Shown piece by piece: positions 43,754 to 53,289 of a stretch of 64,000 bases of DNA. Source of the DNA: Candidatus Acidiferrales bacterium. Lineage in GTDB: Bacteria > Bacteroidota > Ignavibacteria > Kryptoniales > JAKASW01. Under the pieces are notes generated by a model. It worked only from the letters and a program-made list of their open reading frames with translations. It was not told where the DNA came from and did no database searches. Made by a program: the position numbers and the translations under genes. Every line of letters begins with the position of its first letter. The first letter of the stretch is position 1. Location: assembly GCA_035515795.1 (NCBI GenBank), contig DATJAY010000039.1, positions 1 through 64,000 on the forward strand, in the 5' to 3' direction.

Positions 43754-44742
43754 TGAGTCAAAGAAAAGCTGTAGATGTTGCTTACGGAATTCGGGGTATT
43801 TTGATCAACCGTTGTCGCGCCGACATGCCAAAAATATAATTCATTAGGAGTTAACGATGAACCCGGTAATGTAAAAGAATTTTGATCGGGGGCTAGTGCA
43901 GTGGTATAAATGTCGCCTCCACTGAGAGATGTTGAGATATAAAGAATATACCCGCTGGCGCCTGTAACGTTGGTGAATGTGAAGACCAGATCGTTTTGAG
44001 CATTGATAGCGGACTCGTCTTCGGGTGAAATAAGCAGGGGCCGTGCCAATATTTGATCGCCCGCAGCTGACGAAGGCAGACTTCTCCAGTGAGCAAAGTC
44101 GAATGCAACTATCCTGTAAAAATAGTTTTTGTCAACATCGAGGTTCAAAGTGTCGCGAAACGCGTTTGTATTCGCTATCGCCGCGAGGTTGGAAAATGAT
44201 AACGTGTCCGGCTGAAAGTCCGCAGAAGTATCCCTGTAGATTTCATATCCTCCGAGGTCGCCTTCAGTATTTGCCGACCAGATCACGGTCACGTATTTCC
44301 CGGAGTTGTCATTATGCCCTTGGACGTTCAGACCGGTCGGCATGTTAGGCGGATAAACGTTGATCGGTTTTGCTGAAACAACGTTGCTGGGGGTGCTTTC
44401 ACTGTCGTTGAGATAAACCGCGGTTACTTGAAAATAATAAGTTGAGTCGTAGCTTAGACTGTCGATGAAGAAATAGTTGTTTGACGTCTCTAATATGAAA
44501 TGAAGTCTTTTGGTATTCGTCCCGAAGTAGATGTTGTAATAGGAAAAGCCCACGGCGGAAACTGGCTGCCAATAGATCAGTATGGATGCATCTTCTGCCC
44601 CTACAACCAATAAATCAGTCGGTGGGACAACTATGAAGTTGTCGTTTGCCGTCGGGATTGAAGAAAGTTTTTGGCATCCGGAGAAAATGGAGACAAAGAC
44701 AAAGAGAAAAACAACATACTTCGCCTTGACGATAGCATTCAT
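43750..44742 (-). CDS. Fibronectin type III-domain lipoprotein
   Basis: A 330-residue exported protein with a lipobox (VSIFSGC) after a short hydrophobic stretch. Two FN3 modules follow at ~45-135 and ~137-235 (PPTDLLVVGAEDASILIYWQPV ... YYFQVTAVYLNDSESTPSNVVSAKP, in parts; then PPNMPTGLNVQGHND ... YFYRIVAFDF). A third beta domain at ~240-330 ends in YFWHVGATT. Probably sits at the periplasmic or outer face and mediates binding. Overlaps neighbours on both sides (start shares a base with the nuclease stop). Confidence 0.82.
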   Translation of the reverse strand: MNAIVKAKYVVFLFVFVSIFSGCQKLSSIPTANDNFIVVPPTDLLVVGAEDASILIYWQPVSAVGFSYYNIYFGTNTKRLHFILETSNNYFFIDSLSYDSTYYFQVTAVYLNDSESTPSNVVSAKPINVYPPNMPTGLNVQGHNDNSGKYVTVIWSANTEGDLGGYEIYRDTSADFQPDTLSFSNLAAIANTNAFRDTLNLDVDKNYFYRIVAFDFAHWRSLPSSAAGDQILARPLLISPEDESAINAQNDLVFTFTNVTGASGYILYISTSLSGGDIYTTALAPDQNSFTLPGSSLTPNELYFWHVGATTVDQNTPNSVSNIYSFSLTQ

Positions 44743-46145
44743 TATTCGAAAAGCTCGAGCGAATCGCCCCTCTTCGGAGCACAGATATTTTTGTAACCCG
44801 CCTGAATCAGAGATTGTGAGAGGGCGTTTTGCCCCTCGACTTCTCCATGCACCAGAAAAATATTCTGAAGCTTTCTGTTGTCAAAATTTTTAGCGAAGTT
44901 CATAAGGTCGTTGTGATCCGCATGAGCGGAGAAAGAATGCATTTCGACCACTTCCGCTTTTAATTGATGTTCTTCTCCGAAAATTTTCAACACGGGTTGA
45001 TGTTCGATAATCCTTCTTCCCAACGTATTTTCCGCCTGGTAGCCTACAATCATGATCGTGTTGTTCGGATTGCCGACATTGTTTGCCAGATGATGAAGTA
45101 TCCTACCGCTTTCGCACATTCCCGACGCCGAAATAATGACAATCGGTTCGTTGATGTCATTCAGTTTTTTCGAGTCTTCGACCGTACGAATGTAGTTTAT
45201 GTACTCGAAGCCGAACGGATCTTCATGGTTTATCACCATTTTGAAAATGTCTTTATTGAAACATTCGGGATGCAATCGGAAAACTTCCGTTGCATTGACC
45301 GAGAGCGGGCTGTCGACGAAAACAGGGATTCGAGGAAGCGTTTTGTTTTCGAACAAGCGATGAAGCGTATAGGTTATTTCTTGAGTTCGTTCCACGCTGA
45401 AAGCTGGTATGATGACTTTCCCACTGCGCTTTACGGTCCGCAGTATAACCTCGGCGAGCTTGCCTTCCATTCCTTCGATAGGGTCGTGGAGTTTGCCGCC
45501 ATAAGTGCTTTCCATTGCTAGGACGTCAGCATCGCGCACGACCTCGGGGTCCTTAAGAATCGGCAGACCATGGCGTCCGAGATCTCCTGTGAATAAAAAT
45601 GTTTTTCCGTCGCCGTTACTGCCGATTCGAAGTTGCACCATTCCGCTCCCGAGAATATGGCCGGCATCGAGAAATGTGAGCTTCACGCCGTCGGTCACGG
45701 CGGTTTCCCTGTGGTATGATACGGAAACAAAAAGAGGCATTACGGAGAGGGCGTCTTCCGTTGTATAAAGCGGTTCGACAGGCGGTTCGCGTCTTTCTGC
45801 AAGTTTCTTATTTAGAAATTCTGTGTCCTGTTCCTGAATTTTAGCACTGTCGGCGAGCATGATTCCAGCGAGGTCGCGGGTTGCCGGAGTTGCATAGATA
45901 GGTCCGGAAAACCCTTGTTTAACTAAGTTGGGAAGATTTCCGCTGTGATCGATATGAGCGTGAGAAAGAATGACCGCATCAATTTGTGCGGGATGGAAAA
46001 GGTCAAAGTTCTTGTTGATCCTTATGCTTTCCGCCCGCTTTCCCTGATAAAGGCCGCATTCGAGCAGGATTTTTTTCCCGTTTAATTCGAGAAGGTGCAT
46101 AGAACCGGTGACGGTCTGAGCGGCGCCGATAAATTCCAATTTCAT
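44742..46145 (-). CDS. Metallo-beta-lactamase/beta-CASP RNA-processing exonuclease-like protein
   Basis: A 467-residue cytoplasmic hydrolase of the RNA-specificity MBL group. Zinc motifs are SHAHIDHSGNLP, GDLGRHG and the downstream SAHADHNDL. The beta-CASP parts include AFSVERTQEI, SPLSVNATEVF and SASGMCESGRILHHL. Relatives act as RNA endo/exonucleases resembling CPSF73. It leads the minus-strand operon and has a well-formed promoter at 46171-46199. Why an RNA nuclease should head an operon of envelope proteins is unclear. Confidence 0.9.
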   Translation of the reverse strand: MKLEFIGAAQTVTGSMHLLELNGKKILLECGLYQGKRAESIRINKNFDLFHPAQIDAVILSHAHIDHSGNLPNLVKQGFSGPIYATPATRDLAGIMLADSAKIQEQDTEFLNKKLAERREPPVEPLYTTEDALSVMPLFVSVSYHRETAVTDGVKLTFLDAGHILGSGMVQLRIGSNGDGKTFLFTGDLGRHGLPILKDPEVVRDADVLAMESTYGGKLHDPIEGMEGKLAEVILRTVKRSGKVIIPAFSVERTQEITYTLHRLFENKTLPRIPVFVDSPLSVNATEVFRLHPECFNKDIFKMVINHEDPFGFEYINYIRTVEDSKKLNDINEPIVIISASGMCESGRILHHLANNVGNPNNTIMIVGYQAENTLGRRIIEHQPVLKIFGEEHQLKAEVVEMHSFSAHADHNDLMNFAKNFDNRKLQNIFLVHGEVEGQNALSQSLIQAGYKNICAPKRGDSLELFE

Positions 46146-46170
46146 TTTAGAATCCGAATAAATTTAAACA

Positions 46171-46199
46171 AATATATTTTACTGTGTTCAGTGATTCAA
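46171..46199 (-). promoter_or_regulatory. Promoter for the five-gene nuclease-FN3-ABC-barrel-anti-sigma operon
   Basis: On the minus strand TTGAAT (46199-46194) and TATATT (46176-46171), 17-bp spacer; the next two bases are TG, giving TATATTTG, a full match to the Bacteroidota TAnnTTTG element. The start codon is at 46145. Confidence 0.6.
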
Positions 46200-46409
46200 G
46201 ATTTGTCCTCGCGAAAGCGCGGCCAGGATGGAACGCGCATTCAAATTCCGGCGCAATTAGACAAGGTTTCAAATGCTTCATCGATAAAGAAATCATACTG
46301 CTTATGGACTGAACGGAGGAGATTAAAAAGGCGGAAGGGAAATGAAGATTCTTCCATGTCATCCCGTGTTCAAGAAAAAGAGCATCACCCCCGGGGGATA
46401 AAGACTTGC

Positions 46410-46904
46410 TTATTTCAAATACCTTTCTTTGATAACACCAATATGGTGGATTTCATGGCCGATCGTAGCTTTCAGAGCTTCCTCGACTGTTAGTTCAGAT
46501 TTCCACACCGTTCCTCTTAACTGGAGTTGTTCAGGCGAGAATGAATTCATGAGGCTGATTGTAGCTTGTCTTACGTTCTGAAAATCTTCCAAAACATCTA
46601 TGTAATTCAACTCGTTGAACCTGCTGTTATTGACAAATAATTCCTGATCATAACCAGGCAGCGGAGTCGTATCTCTTCTGGAGATTCTCAGAGTCCGGTA
46701 CGTCATGATCCTTTCATGATCTGTCATGTGTCCCACGATCTGCTTTATGCTCCATTTTCCCGGAGCATATCTGTGTTCTGCCTGAGCCGGAGTGACAGAA
46801 GATAAGAGCTTGAGATTTTCCTGTGAGAGGAAAAGCTGCTTATAATCTGCGGTACCGACCAGTGAGATATAGTACGGAAATCCTGAAGATACGTCGAGAA
46901 TCAT
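46410..46904 (-). CDS. DinB-family protein
   Basis: A 164-residue four-helix-bundle protein of the DinB/YfiT group. Candidate metal ligands are the His residues in IVGHMTDHERIM and IGHEIHHIGVI, spaced as in the family's three-His site. Relatives include thiol-S-transferases that use bacillithiol; the presence of bshB1 in this window makes such a role possible but unproven. Between it and the nuclease gene, 264 bp hold no gene that I can support. It is divergent from glgA. Confidence 0.82.
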   Translation of the reverse strand: MILDVSSGFPYYISLVGTADYKQLFLSQENLKLLSSVTPAQAEHRYAPGKWSIKQIVGHMTDHERIMTYRTLRISRRDTTPLPGYDQELFVNNSRFNELNYIDVLEDFQNVRQATISLMNSFSPEQLQLRGTVWKSELTVEEALKATIGHEIHHIGVIKERYLK

Positions 46905-47040
46905 GGTATGATGAATATAATAAGGAGAAAAGCCCTAAACCAAGCTCAATCTGGAAACAAGATGTTAAAAAAGTATCATGACGTCGACATTGCTCGGATG
47001 TCGCGGACACTTGGAAAATTCCCGCCGGCACCACGGTTCG

Positions 47041-47069
47041 TTGATTATCAGCATTTTTTTTGGTACTTT
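47041..47069 (+). promoter_or_regulatory. Promoter for glgA
   Basis: TTGATT (47041-47046) and TACTTT (47064-47069), 17-bp spacer, predicted start ~47076 and ATG at 47093. No strong ribosome-binding site is seen in the short leader. Confidence 0.5.
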
Positions 47070-47092
47070 TAACAAACAAATCGTGAAATGAA

Positions 47093-48577
47093 ATGACAAG
47101 ACCCCTCAATGTTTTATTCCTTTCCTCGGAGGTATTTCCTTTTGCAAAAACCGGAGGACTCGCCGATGTTGCCAGTGCGCTTCCGCAGGCTTTGAAAGAA
47201 ATCGGAAACGACATCAGGCTCGCGATTCCACGATATGGATTTGTCAACGAAAGGAAATTCCGCATTCATGAAATAATCCGGTTAAAGAATATCGATATAC
47301 CGATAGGGAAAAAAATTGCGAAGTTGGACGTCAAGTCGTCGTTTCTGGTCGGAGAACGAATAAAAGTCCAAATTTATTTTATCGACAACTCGGACTTTTA
47401 CGGCAGGCCGGGAATCTATCAGGATCCGAGAGCGAAGAAGGATTACCACGATAACGATGAAAGATTTATTTTTTATTCGCGGAGCGTTTTTGAAATATTG
47501 AAGCGGCTGGGATGGGCACCGGACATAATTCATTGCAATGACTGGCAAAGCGGACTTGTGCCTGCATACTTGAAAAAGGTCTATGGCAAAGATCCGTTTT
47601 TCAAAAAGATCAGAACTCTATTCACGATTCATAACGTCGCTTATCAGGGCAACTTTCCCAAAGAGACATTCCAAAAAACAGGCTTGCCCGCGGACGTGTT
47701 CACCGCCGAGGGAGCGGAGTTTTACGGACAGCTCAGTTTTATGAAAGCAGGTATCGTTTATTCGGATTATATTACGACCGTGAGTGAAACATACAGTGAG
47801 GAGATTTCTGACGGGCAGGAGTACGGCTGCGGAATGGAAGGAATCCTGAAGAAAAGGAAAAAAGTCTTCACCGGGATTGTGAATGGGATCGACTATGCCA
47901 TCTGGAATCCTGATACCGACAAATACATCCCGTTCAAGTACAGTGTTAAAACTCTCGACGCAAAGGTCGAAAACAAGAAATATCTATTGAAGCGTTTTAA
48001 CATGAAATTTGACCCTAAAGCACCGCTCATCGGAATGGTGACGCGTCTCGTCGAACAGAAAGGGATCGATCTTTTGATCGAGGGGTTCCCTGAACTTATG
48101 AAAATGAATTTGCACTTTGTCCTTCTGGGAGCGGGCGAGAAGGAATATCATTCCAAATTAGAATCGCTGGTAAAAAAATATCCTGAAAAATTCGCCCTCG
48201 AGCTCAAATACGATGACGAGATGTCGCATCTGATCGAGGGAGCTGCCGATATATTTCTTATGCCCAGCAGATTCGAACCGTGCGGATTGAACCAGCTGTA
48301 CAGCTTGAAATACGGCACAATTCCGGTTGTAAGAAGGACTGGAGGACTTGCCGATACGGTCAGCGAAGTGAATCTGCAGAAGGGAACCGGAACCGGCTTC
48401 TTCTTTGACAAGTACAAAGCAAGCGAGATGGTCAAGGCGGTTGCAAGAGCGATTGGGGTGTTCAGTGACGGAAAGAATTGGCAAAAGCTCATGCGAAACG
48501 CCATGGTCGAGGATTTCTCGTGGGAAAATTCTGCAAAACTCTACACAGAGCTTTACAATAAAATCTTAGAGAAGTGA
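47093..48577 (+). CDS. glgA: Glycogen/starch synthase (GT5)
   Basis: A 494-residue GT-B enzyme that extends alpha-1,4-glucan from ADP- or UDP-glucose. The N-terminal donor motif is KTGGLADVASALPQ, followed by IIHCNDWQSGLVPAYLK, FTIHNVAYQGNF and GIVNGIDYAIWNP. The C-terminal domain has TRLVEQKGIDL, MPSRFEPCGLNQLYSLKYGT and RRTGGLADTV. All catalytic motifs are intact. It ends in a GTGA overlap with a HAD gene. No other glycogen genes are nearby. Confidence 0.95.
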   Translation: MTRPLNVLFLSSEVFPFAKTGGLADVASALPQALKEIGNDIRLAIPRYGFVNERKFRIHEIIRLKNIDIPIGKKIAKLDVKSSFLVGERIKVQIYFIDNSDFYGRPGIYQDPRAKKDYHDNDERFIFYSRSVFEILKRLGWAPDIIHCNDWQSGLVPAYLKKVYGKDPFFKKIRTLFTIHNVAYQGNFPKETFQKTGLPADVFTAEGAEFYGQLSFMKAGIVYSDYITTVSETYSEEISDGQEYGCGMEGILKKRKKVFTGIVNGIDYAIWNPDTDKYIPFKYSVKTLDAKVENKKYLLKRFNMKFDPKAPLIGMVTRLVEQKGIDLLIEGFPELMKMNLHFVLLGAGEKEYHSKLESLVKKYPEKFALELKYDDEMSHLIEGAADIFLMPSRFEPCGLNQLYSLKYGTIPVVRRTGGLADTVSEVNLQKGTGTGFFFDKYKASEMVKAVARAIGVFSDGKNWQKLMRNAMVEDFSWENSAKLYTELYNKILEK

Positions 48578-48987
48578 CGCGAGCAATCTTTATCGATCGC
48601 GACGGAAAGATTAATATCGACAAGGATCGCCTCACCGGTTCTGATCAAGTCGAATTCATACAAAATTCACCCGAAGCAATTTCTTCAGCTAATAATCTCG
48701 GATTGAAAGTCGTAGTAATCTCAAACCAGTCCGGAGTTGCCCGCGGTCTTGTGACGACCGGGCAAGTTGACCTCGATTTGTCTTCATCTTTTGTGGTAGG
48801 GGATAAATGGAGCAACGTAAAATACGGTGATAATGCAGCAGCAATAACCTCACTCGTCATGACCGGCTACGGCAAAACAGATTGCCAGCGGTGCATTGAC
48901 GACCGAATCAAAATAGATTATCTTGCTGAAAGCCTTTACGATTTTGTCACTAATTTTGTCAAGAAAAAAATTGAAAAGAATAATTGA
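48574..48987 (+). CDS. Shortened HAD phosphatase (histidinol-P/heptose-bisphosphate phosphatase-like), probably defective
   Basis: A 137-residue relative of GmhB/HisB-N phosphatases, which are usually ~180 residues. The nucleophile motif AIFIDRDGKIN (usually DRDGTIN), the motif II SNQSGVARG and the motif IV FVVGDKWSNV are present. The ~55 residues normally between them, including the CxH zinc loop and the conserved Lys of the CRKPKPG segment, are missing: TTGQ runs straight into VDLDLSSSF. The deletion keeps the frame. Without motif III it should be inactive, so either a recent loss or a non-catalytic remnant. Overlaps glgA (GTGA). Confidence 0.7.
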   Translation: MTRAIFIDRDGKINIDKDRLTGSDQVEFIQNSPEAISSANNLGLKVVVISNQSGVARGLVTTGQVDLDLSSSFVVGDKWSNVKYGDNAAAITSLVMTGYGKTDCQRCIDDRIKIDYLAESLYDFVTNFVKKKIEKNN

Positions 48988-50197
48988 ATTTTCTCTAGTA
49001 GCATGTGCCTTCGCATTGTGGATAGCTGGTTGCACAAACAGGTTTAACCAAACAGGATCGTGGCTTGTTACTAGCGACACCACGGTGACTCCGCATTTTT
49101 ATGATTCAGATTCGCTGAGAGCAAAAGTGACCACGTCGGAAGTTAACCAGGGGTTGGCCAACGGCTCCGGTCTCTTTGACACTGTGCTATGCCTGGGTAA
49201 GGTTCCATGGTCAGAAGCGGATATGCTGTTGAATTTTGTTCTGCCTGATTCTATCTACAATGCGACCACTATCATGTCGGCGCAGGTAATATTGCGGCGC
49301 ACCGCTTATGTTTTACAGGCGAACGGATCTAATGTGAACGCTTATGATGTCCACAATTTACAGTTTGAAGGCTATGCATTCGATACGTCATGGAACTCTG
49401 CCACATTTACCTGGGACAGCGTTGCACTTTTGCAGAGTGAAGGGAAGATTGAAAGCGCAAACATAGTTCTTACGTCGGCATCGTTTGTTAATGATTCGGA
49501 TGTCGTGATTCAAATCGACACGGGTCTGGTAAGGCGCTGGGTGAAAGCGACTCAAGATAGTAATTTTACCAATGATGGTTTCATAATAAAACCAGCCAAC
49601 ACATCGGGCGTAGTATCAGTGTATTCATCCGCATACTCCGGTACCGGATATGAGCCTACGATTGAAATCTACTGCGTTATCAACGGAGTATCTGATACCG
49701 TCACTTCCACCACAAGCGCTTCGACCTACGTGGCGAACACTTCGATTTCTTCTCCCTCACAGACATTCGCAGTGCAAAGTGGTACAGGGCTTCACGGAAA
49801 CATCGTTTTCGATCTGAGCCGTATTCCGAATTACTCCGTCGTGAACTTCGCACAGCTTACGTTATATACTAATTCTTCAGATACTCTTTATTCCGGTCAG
49901 TCGTCGGACTCTCTCTGGGCATATTATCAGACAGACCCGTCTACGCACGCTCTTAGTCTCGCCGGCGCTGCAGTCAGCACGCGTGACAGTGTTGTCAGGA
50001 ATAAGTACACATTTCCCGTAGCATTGATAGTTCAGCAGATGCTTAGCAACCAAGGAAACTATGGTTATGGATTCATGATTACTCGATATGACGATTATAA
50101 CAGTATCGATTCACGCTTCATCTATAACGAGAATGCCCCTGATTCTTTGAAGCCGAGACTTTCTATAATCTATGCACCGGCGGTAAGGAAAAAATGA
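48971..50197 (+). CDS. Beta-rich outer-membrane lipoprotein, function unknown (DNRLRE-like)
   Basis: About 408 residues from a TTG at 48971; another TTG at 48923 is possible. The signal (LKRIIEFSLVACAFALWIAGC) ends in a lipobox. The mature part is beta-rich, with two similar halves separated by a TSTTSASTYV linker. It resembles the beta-sandwich arrangement of DNRLRE/carbohydrate-binding-like secreted proteins (FTWDSVALLQ, GYEPTIEIYCV, RLSIIYAP near the ends). It overlaps the barrel gene downstream by 4 bp, so the two probably work as a pair at the outer membrane. Confidence 0.65.
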   Translation: MKRIIEFSLVACAFALWIAGCTNRFNQTGSWLVTSDTTVTPHFYDSDSLRAKVTTSEVNQGLANGSGLFDTVLCLGKVPWSEADMLLNFVLPDSIYNATTIMSAQVILRRTAYVLQANGSNVNAYDVHNLQFEGYAFDTSWNSATFTWDSVALLQSEGKIESANIVLTSASFVNDSDVVIQIDTGLVRRWVKATQDSNFTNDGFIIKPANTSGVVSVYSSAYSGTGYEPTIEIYCVINGVSDTVTSTTSASTYVANTSISSPSQTFAVQSGTGLHGNIVFDLSRIPNYSVVNFAQLTLYTNSSDTLYSGQSSDSLWAYYQTDPSTHALSLAGAAVSTRDSVVRNKYTFPVALIVQQMLSNQGNYGYGFMITRYDDYNSIDSRFIYNENAPDSLKPRLSIIYAPAVRKK

Positions 50198-51498
50198 AAC
50201 GAAAATCAATTTTATTACTATTCCAGCGGTCCATTATCAGGGCCGCCCTTCTTGTGTTGCTGTTCTGCACCTCGAACGTTTGTGCGCAGGATGGAACACC
50301 GCTTGCGGCAAAAGGGATCGGCGCGTTCACGAGTTTCGGAAGCAGCTGGTCTGCAGGAATGGGCAATTCAGGCATCGCACTGACCGGAAACGGGTTCCTA
50401 AGTTGCTACAATCCTGCAACATGGTCCGGATTACAGAACGTGCAATTCACAGTGTCTTATGACTTTTCCGGTCTGACTTCCAGGGATGATTCAACTTCTT
50501 TGTCTTCGTACTATGCGAACGGAAATTTCGGCGGAGGAATTTTTGCTCTGCCGATCGATGCAAACCTTGGCATGACCGTAGCGGCCGGTTTTACTCCGCT
50601 TACATCCTACAATTTTTCGATCAACAGTTCGTTTGACTCTAATTATGTTCCCACTGTCCCCTCATACGCTTACAAGTCTTCAGGTTCCGGCGGATTGGGC
50701 GAAGGCTTTGTGGGGATGAGCTTCTCACCGTTCCACGATGTAAATCTAGGTGGGATGTTCCAGTATGCATTTGGCAGGATAGAAAATACGACCACCGTGG
50801 ATTTCAACAATTCATCATATACAAATACGTACTCCGACTACAGCTCATACATGCAAGGTTCAAGCGGAACGATAGGAATTGTCCTGGACAGCCTCGATAA
50901 GCTGGTACAGACGGATTTCTTGAAAGGCGTTTCTCTCGGAGGATTTTATAAATTCGCTTATAATCTCAGGGGAACCTCTGTCCTGGAAAATCTTTATGAG
51001 GATACTCTTTATTCTCCGTTTTCGCAGGGTGCAAGAGGGTATATACCCCCCGAATTTGGAATCGGAATTTCAAAATCATTCAGCAACCGTGTTAGGGCAA
51101 TGCTTGATATCAGGACGCAGTCATTTTCAAAATATTATGACACGTATACTCCGGCTGGCTCGTTAAAAGACGCCCTTTTTATTGGAGGGGGTGTGGAGAT
51201 TCTTCAAGGACGGGAGTTCAGTTCGCTTTTCGATAAGAGAATCCTGCGTGCGGGGCTTTATTATCAAAAGACTCAATTTGTTGTGCGAACTAAATCCGGA
51301 CAGGATAAGCAAATGGATGAATTTTTCTTGACTGCCGGCGTTGAGGTTCCGCTGAGTTTCTCTTCAACAGCATCTATTTCTGCTCAATACGGCTTGCGTG
51401 GATTATCAAGCGATTTTCTATTGAGAGAACAAATCTTCCGGCTGTATTTTTCAATCACGATGGGCGAAGGATGGTTTGCCCGTCCTGAAGGAGACTGA
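50194..51498 (+). CDS. PorV/FadL-like outer-membrane barrel protein
   Basis: A 434-residue outer-membrane protein. The signal peptide (AALLVLLFCTSNVCAQ) is followed by GIGAFTSFGSSWSAGMGNSGIAL and CYNPATW, the N-terminal pattern of PorV/FadL-type 14-strand barrels in FCB bacteria, where an N-terminal helix plugs the barrel. Many alternating strands follow, with RLYFSITMGEGWF at the end. Could be a porin, hydrophobic-substrate channel or part of a type IX-like export route; nothing in the window decides this. It overlaps the upstream lipoprotein gene and is 2 bp before rpiB. Confidence 0.75.
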   Translation: MKRKSILLLFQRSIIRAALLVLLFCTSNVCAQDGTPLAAKGIGAFTSFGSSWSAGMGNSGIALTGNGFLSCYNPATWSGLQNVQFTVSYDFSGLTSRDDSTSLSSYYANGNFGGGIFALPIDANLGMTVAAGFTPLTSYNFSINSSFDSNYVPTVPSYAYKSSGSGGLGEGFVGMSFSPFHDVNLGGMFQYAFGRIENTTTVDFNNSSYTNTYSDYSSYMQGSSGTIGIVLDSLDKLVQTDFLKGVSLGGFYKFAYNLRGTSVLENLYEDTLYSPFSQGARGYIPPEFGIGISKSFSNRVRAMLDIRTQSFSKYYDTYTPAGSLKDALFIGGGVEILQGREFSSLFDKRILRAGLYYQKTQFVVRTKSGQDKQMDEFFLTAGVEVPLSFSSTASISAQYGLRGLSSDFLLREQIFRLYFSITMGEGWFARPEGD

Positions 51499-51500
51499 AT

Positions 51501-51938
51501 TTGATAGCACTAGCTTCCGATCACGCCGGATTTGAATACAAAGAGAAACTGAAAAAGATCCTTGACCAGTTGCATGTTGAGTACAAGGATTTTGGCGCAT
51601 ATAACGATAAGCCGAGCGACTACCCGGACTATGCCTATGTAGCCGCCAAAGCCGTTGGAGCCGGAGAATGCGAGAAAGGAATACTTGTTTGTGGAAGCGG
51701 GATTGGAGTAGACATCGTTGCGAACAAGGTTGAGAACGTTCGATCTGCTCTCTGCGCGAACCTCGAAATGGCGGAACTGTCTCGAAGGCACAACAATGCA
51801 AACGTGCTGAGCATCGGTGAGAGGCTCACCGATTGGGACACAACTGAGAAGATGGTACGACTCTGGCTGTCGACGCCGTTTGACGGTGGGAGGCATGAGC
51901 GGCGTGTCAACAAGATTCACACTCTCACCGGATGTTAG
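51501..51938 (+). CDS. rpiB: Ribose-5-phosphate isomerase B
   Basis: A 145-residue RpiB that interconverts ribose-5-P and ribulose-5-P. IALASDHAGFEYKE, GILVCGSGIGVDIVANK (catalytic Cys) and RRHNNANVLSIG (His) are the family motifs. It starts with TTG, supported by GAAGGAG 7 nt upstream. Standard length. It lies 28 bp before glyA. Confidence 0.95.
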   Translation: MIALASDHAGFEYKEKLKKILDQLHVEYKDFGAYNDKPSDYPDYAYVAAKAVGAGECEKGILVCGSGIGVDIVANKVENVRSALCANLEMAELSRRHNNANVLSIGERLTDWDTTEKMVRLWLSTPFDGGRHERRVNKIHTLTGC

Positions 51939-51966
51939 CGAATTTTCAAATTCATAAAAGGATATC

Positions 51967-53289
51967 ATGGATTTCATAGAGATTCTTAAAAAATCTGACG
52001 AGCAAGTTTTTCAGGCGATTGCAAATGAAATAGCCCGGCAAAATAATACGCTTGAGCTTATAGCGTCTGAAAATTTTGTAAGTAAAGCCGTCCTCGCTGC
52101 GGCCGGTTCCGTAATGACGAACAAGTATGCCGAAGGTTATCCCGGCAAGCGATATTACGGAGGATGTGAATTTGTCGATACAGCGGAGAATCTCGCGCGC
52201 GAGCGCGTGAAAAAATTGTTCGGTGCGGATTACGCCAATGTCCAGCCGCATTCCGGCTCTCAGGCGAACATGGCGGTTTATTTTTCATTTATAAAGCCTG
52301 GAGATAAAGTCCTCGGGATGAACCTATCCCACGGCGGCCATCTTACCCACGGCTCCCCGGTAAATTTCTCAGGCCAGCTGTACAATTTCGTCGCTTACGG
52401 TGTCAAGAAGGAAACAGGATATATAGACTACGATGAAGTGGAACGTATCGCCGTGAAAGAAAAACCGAAATTGATAACGGTCGGGGCCAGCGCGTATTCT
52501 CGCAACATAGACTATGAAAAGTTCCGTGAGATCGCCGACAAGATAGACGCATTTCTCTTCGCAGACATTGCGCATCCGGCCGGCTTGATTGCTTCAAAAC
52601 TTTTGAATGATCCCTTGCCATATTGCCACGTCGTAACTTCGACGACCCATAAGACGCTGCGCGGTCCGAGGGGCGGGCTGATTCTAATGGGGAAAGACTT
52701 TGAAAATCCCTTTGGAGTCGTTGCACCGAAGAGCGGCCGCCGAAAGATGATGTCGGAGCTTGTCGACTCGATGGTGATACCTGGGATTCAGGGCGGACCT
52801 CTCATGCACATCATTGCCGCGAAAGCGGTTGCATTCCGTGAAGCGCTTCAACCGGAATTCATTACTTACTCAAAACAGGTCATTTCAAACGCGAGCGCTC
52901 TCGCTTCGTATCTTACGCAAAAGGGATTCGAAATAATTTCCGGCGGGACGGACAACCATTTGATGTTGATCGATCTTCGAAATAAAAATGTCACCGGGAA
53001 AGATGCGCAGGAGTCTCTCGATCGGGCCGGAATCACTGTAAATAAGAACGCAGTCCCCTTTGATGACAAGTCGCCGTTGATTACGAGTGGAATAAGAATC
53101 GGAACACCCGCCGTGACTACGCGGGGGTTCAAAGAAAAAGAGATGGCTGCTATAGCAGATTTGATAGACAGGGTCGTAATGAATATCGGGAGTGAGAAGA
53201 TTTACCGTGAGGTCAAAGAGGACGTCGCGGAATTATGCAGCAAATTTCCCCTGTATGATCTTGTACGGGAGCATTCCTCTATTGGCTGA
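51967..53289 (+). CDS. glyA: Serine hydroxymethyltransferase
   Basis: A 440-residue PLP enzyme that converts serine and tetrahydrofolate into glycine and methylene-THF. [32 protein letters not shown] and the PLP-lysine motif [15 protein letters not shown] are all seen, plus [11 protein letters not shown] in the small domain. Full length. Its stop overlaps the tatC start (TGATG). Confidence 0.97.
   Translation: MDFIEILKKSDEQVFQAIANEIARQNNTLELIASENFVSKAVLAAAGSVMTNKYAEGYPGKRYYGGCEFVDTAENLARERVKKLFGADYANVQPHSGSQANMAVYFSFIKPGDKVLGMNLSHGGHLTHGSPVNFSGQLYNFVAYGVKKETGYIDYDEVERIAVKEKPKLITVGASAYSRNIDYEKFREIADKIDAFLFADIAHPAGLIASKLLNDPLPYCHVVTSTTHKTLRGPRGGLILMGKDFENPFGVVAPKSGRRKMMSELVDSMVIPGIQGGPLMHIIAAKAVAFREALQPEFITYSKQVISNASALASYLTQKGFEIISGGTDNHLMLIDLRNKNVTGKDAQESLDRAGITVNKNAVPFDDKSPLITSGIRIGTPAVTTRGFKEKEMAAIADLIDRVVMNIGSEKIYREVKEDVAELCSKFPLYDLVREHSSIG

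Noticed and set aside
46388-46397. CCCCCGGGGG palindrome downstream of the DinB gene
   Set aside because: Ten bases with no loop, no T-run and no second copy nearby; too little to call a site.
46146-46409. Possible small genes in the 264-bp spacer between the nuclease and DinB genes
   Set aside because: Frames on both strands lack ribosome-binding sites and recognisable sequence; only the nuclease promoter is supported.
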